A stretch of DNA of 64,000 nucleotides from Sporosarcina sp. Te-1 (GTDB taxonomy: Bacteria > Bacillota > Bacilli > Bacillales_A > Planococcaceae), in NCBI RefSeq assembly GCF_017498505.1, contig NZ_CP071798.1, forward strand, positions 2,377,501-2,441,500, in the 5' to 3' direction. A program made the translations under genes and the position numbers. The notes beneath the pieces are model-generated. The model ran no database searches. It had not been told where the DNA came from and saw only the letters and a list, made by a program, of their open reading frames with translations. Below, piece after piece: positions 62,271 through 64,000 of this stretch (the first letter of the stretch is position 1; the number at the start of each line of letters is the position of its first letter).

Positions 62271-62958
62271 GCGTCACACCGCCTTCCTTTAATTCGCCAT
62301 CGTGCATCCGATAAATACGGTTCGCCGTCTCTGCCACGGTGTCGTCATGCGTAATGATGACGAACGTAATGCCGCGAGCCCGGTTCAACGACTGGATCAA
62401 CAGCAAAATGTCCTGCTCTGTTTCAGAATCCAAACTCCCTGTCGGCTCGTCCGCGAAAATAATCGGCGGATCGGTAATGAGCGCCCGTGCAATACTCACC
62501 CGTTGCTGCTGCCCACCCGACAACTCATTCGGATAATGGTGCTGCACATCCGTCAATCCAACAAGCGTAAGCAGCTCCTTCACTTTCTGCTTGCGGCTAA
62601 CCCGATCAACCCCGCCCAATTTAAGCGGCAGCTCCACATTCTCAAACGCCGTCAGTCCCGGCATCAACTGGAAGTTCTGAAAAATGAACCCGTACGTCGA
62701 AAGCCGAAACGCCGCACGCTCCGCCTCCGTAAAAGACGTCGTCATCGTGCCATCCACCCGAATCGTCCCCCGATCTGGCGTCAAGAACCCCGCCAATATA
62801 TGCAGCAACGTCGACTTCCCTGACCCGCTTCGGCCTACTATCGAAACGATTTCCCCTTTCTGAATCGCAAAGTTCAATCCTTTCAACACAGGGACTTCCT
62901 TCTCCTTGCCTTTCTTGCCAATTTTAAATGAATGATACAACTCCTGAACCTCAATCAT
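62260..62958 (-). CDS. ytrE: ABC transporter ATPase, LolD/MacB type (YtrE-like)
   Basis: A 232-residue ATPase: Walker A VGRSGSGKSTLLHILAGFL, signature NELSGGQQQRVSIARAL, Walker B PPIIFADEPTGSLDSET, H-loop FVIITHDDTVAE. It partners the YtrF-like permease. There is no accompanying GntR-type ytrA, unlike the B. subtilis operon. Upstream lies repeat array C. Confidence 0.9.
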   Translation of the reverse strand: MIEVQELYHSFKIGKKGKEKEVPVLKGLNFAIQKGEIVSIVGRSGSGKSTLLHILAGFLTPDRGTIRVDGTMTTSFTEAERAAFRLSTYGFIFQNFQLMPGLTAFENVELPLKLGGVDRVSRKQKVKELLTLVGLTDVQHHYPNELSGGQQQRVSIARALITDPPIIFADEPTGSLDSETEQDILLLIQSLNRARGITFVIITHDDTVAETANRIYRMHDGELKEGGVTHAI

Positions 62959-63070
62959 CCTGCAACCTCCATTTGTTTAATCTCTAGGTCAGTATAAGTG
63001 GCGAATCTTAAGAGGGAGTTAGGGGGAAAATGAAGAATTTCTTAAGAATGGGGTTGAGGGGGGATGTTTT

Positions 63071-63216
63071 TTTGGCGCGTTAAGAAGTCTTTCCGGCAGG
63101 GTTGGAGGTTTATTTGGCACGCTCGACGCACTTTTTGGCATACCAATTCTATATTTGGCTTTCTAACTGCCCTTTTTGGCGTACAACTCGATTTATTTGG
63201 CACACTGACAGACAAT
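63071..63216. repeat. Array C: seven TTTGGC words at 20-21 bp spacing
   Basis: TTTGGC begins at 63071, 63113, 63134, 63154, 63175 and 63196, with a degenerate TCCGGC at 63092 filling the gap. Spacings are 21, 21, 21, 20, 21, 21 bp. T-rich bases precede most copies. It lies between the ytrE-like gene and the NERD gene. The 20-bp step breaks any reading frame. Confidence 0.85.
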
Positions 63217-63249
63217 CCACGTTTAATGATACGCTCGGATTCTGAGCAG

Positions 63250-64000
63250 CTACTCTTTAAAAACTTGATAATAAACATCTTTTGTAGTACCAAACTTTTT
63301 TAATCCAGATGTTCTTAGCAATCTTTTTGCTACATGGACATTTTCAATAAATGAAAACTCCCGGAATTGGCGATTTGTAATTTTATTGTTTATTAGCAGA
63401 AACCAGTCATCAAGAAGTTTATGATGCGCATGTCGAGATACGGCCCCACAATGTCCACATTGCCAGCAGCCCTGTAACCATATCATGCCAAGTTGACGAC
63501 ATTTGGGACAAGCTACGCCTTGTAAAATATGATTGACAGAGATCCCAATTAAATCTGTCAGCGGCTTCGGTATGTATTCCTGATGTTCTAACACCATTTC
63601 CTCCGCTAAGCGACGTATTTGTTTGAAACTTAAGATTTCCTGCCCGAGAGGTGTCTGATATAAAAGAATCGGAACTTCTTGGGCGCAAATGATCTGTCGT
63701 GCCGGCACACCATCAATTAAAATTTCATTTGCAAAAGAAAACACAACGATTCCTCGTATCGGTAGATCAATTTCTTTCTTCTTCAGCCATTGTTGCAAGA
63801 AGATTTCCTTGCGATCTAGTTCTGTAATCGGGCTTTGAATTACCTTACTTTCAACTTGGCTTACTTGAATAAACTGAGTCGGACTAGATTTAACCATTAT
63901 TTTACCCGCCAAATTTTTCACCTCAAATACTGTAATAGCGGACGGGGTGATTAACAAGGAATCGATTTGAAAATAAATCCCATTAACACGTAAACAAATA
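63250..64000 (-). CDS. NERD-domain nuclease-like protein with C-terminal zinc ribbon (partial)
   Basis: The frame is open to the right edge, so the N-terminus is missing; at least 249 residues are visible. Near the edge RVNGIYFQIDSLLITPSAI and ITVFEVKNLAGKI form the core of a nuclease-related (NERD) domain with the catalytic Asp and Glu-x-Lys. A zinc ribbon follows: CPKC and, after 14 residues, CGHC (a further Cys in between). NERD proteins are predicted DNA-processing nucleases, in Bacillales often of unknown role. A TTG at 63957 could start a shorter product but would cut the domain. Confidence 0.82.
   Translation of the reverse strand, partial: ICLRVNGIYFQIDSLLITPSAITVFEVKNLAGKIMVKSSPTQFIQVSQVESKVIQSPITELDRKEIFLQQWLKKKEIDLPIRGIVVFSFANEILIDGVPARQIICAQEVPILLYQTPLGQEILSFKQIRRLAEEMVLEHQEYIPKPLTDLIGISVNHILQGVACPKCRQLGMIWLQGCWQCGHCGAVSRHAHHKLLDDWFLLINNKITNRQFREFSFIENVHVAKRLLRTSGLKKFGTTKDVYYQVFKE

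Noticed and set aside
22281..63216. The three repeat arrays as CRISPR arrays
   Set aside because: Repeat words are only 6-13 bp and linkers 8-15 bp, far below CRISPR sizes, and no cas genes are present.

Overview
The window looks like chromosomal DNA from a low-to-mid GC Gram-positive member of the Bacillales, probably of the Sporosarcina / Planococcaceae type. The reasons are strong AGGAGG-type ribosome sites, many TTG and GTG starts, lipobox lipoproteins, and close resemblance, from memory, to Bacillus subtilis Mrp, NsrR, Hmp, NiaP, YclNOPQ, HflX, SigV/RsiV, YtrEF and YdaT. The genus call is inference. I see no rRNA, tRNA, CRISPR array, insertion sequence or prophage.

Layout. 1-5.5 kb: the mrpABCD end of a multisubunit Na+/H+ antiporter operon (cut by the left edge), divergent from a stand-alone KdpD-type universal-stress protein. 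5.5-14.8 kb: murB, a FrnE-like DsbA protein, an FAD/Rieske oxidoreductase, Mn-pyrophosphatase, the nitric-oxide pair nsrR/hmp with a clear NsrR operator, a YkvI-type membrane protein, a DJ-1/PfpI stress protein with a sigma-B-like promoter, an alkyladenine glycosylase and a MazG-like pyrophosphatase. 15-20 kb: a beta-lactamase-fold hydrolase, then an operon of DUF6054-like protein, APH-like kinase, cysteine-free uracil-DNA-glycosylase-like protein, FlaR-like P-loop kinase and a multidrug-type ABC exporter. 20-30 kb: a lipoprotein, a membrane protein, niaP with its NiaR operator, a short FapA-like protein, and the Fur-controlled yclNOPQ ferric-siderophore importer.

30-40 kb: hflX, a VOC protein, then a locus that looks like a surface-polysaccharide system: a tandem-receiver protein, a membrane HEAT-repeat protein and a processive GT2 synthase in one overlapping operon, convergent with a membrane-anchored clan GH-A hydrolase. 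putP follows. 40-52 kb: a cytidine/guanine-deaminase-like gene with an odd start, ydaT (sigma-B-like promoter), acyl-CoA synthetase, a GltB-like protein, NfrA-type reductase, methyltransferase, a second MazG-like enzyme, an HELGH protein, and a Dph6/TPR/two-lipoprotein operon. 51.6-53 kb: sigV/rsiV. 53.5-57 kb: DinB protein, a deletion scar of a gntR/gntP pair, and a small TetR regulon marked by three near-identical operators. 57-64 kb: PCYCGC lipoprotein, HIT protein, fumC, Nudix, HD-GYP, ytrEF-like ABC transporter, and a NERD nuclease-like gene cut by the right edge.

The most unusual signal is not a gene. Three separate intergenic regions (22281-22424, 53040-53144, 63071-63216) each carry 5 to 7 copies of a short word spaced 20-21 bp apart, two helical turns. 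Each array has its own word (TATGCGCG, TTATCACCG, TTTGGC). I can name no known element they match.
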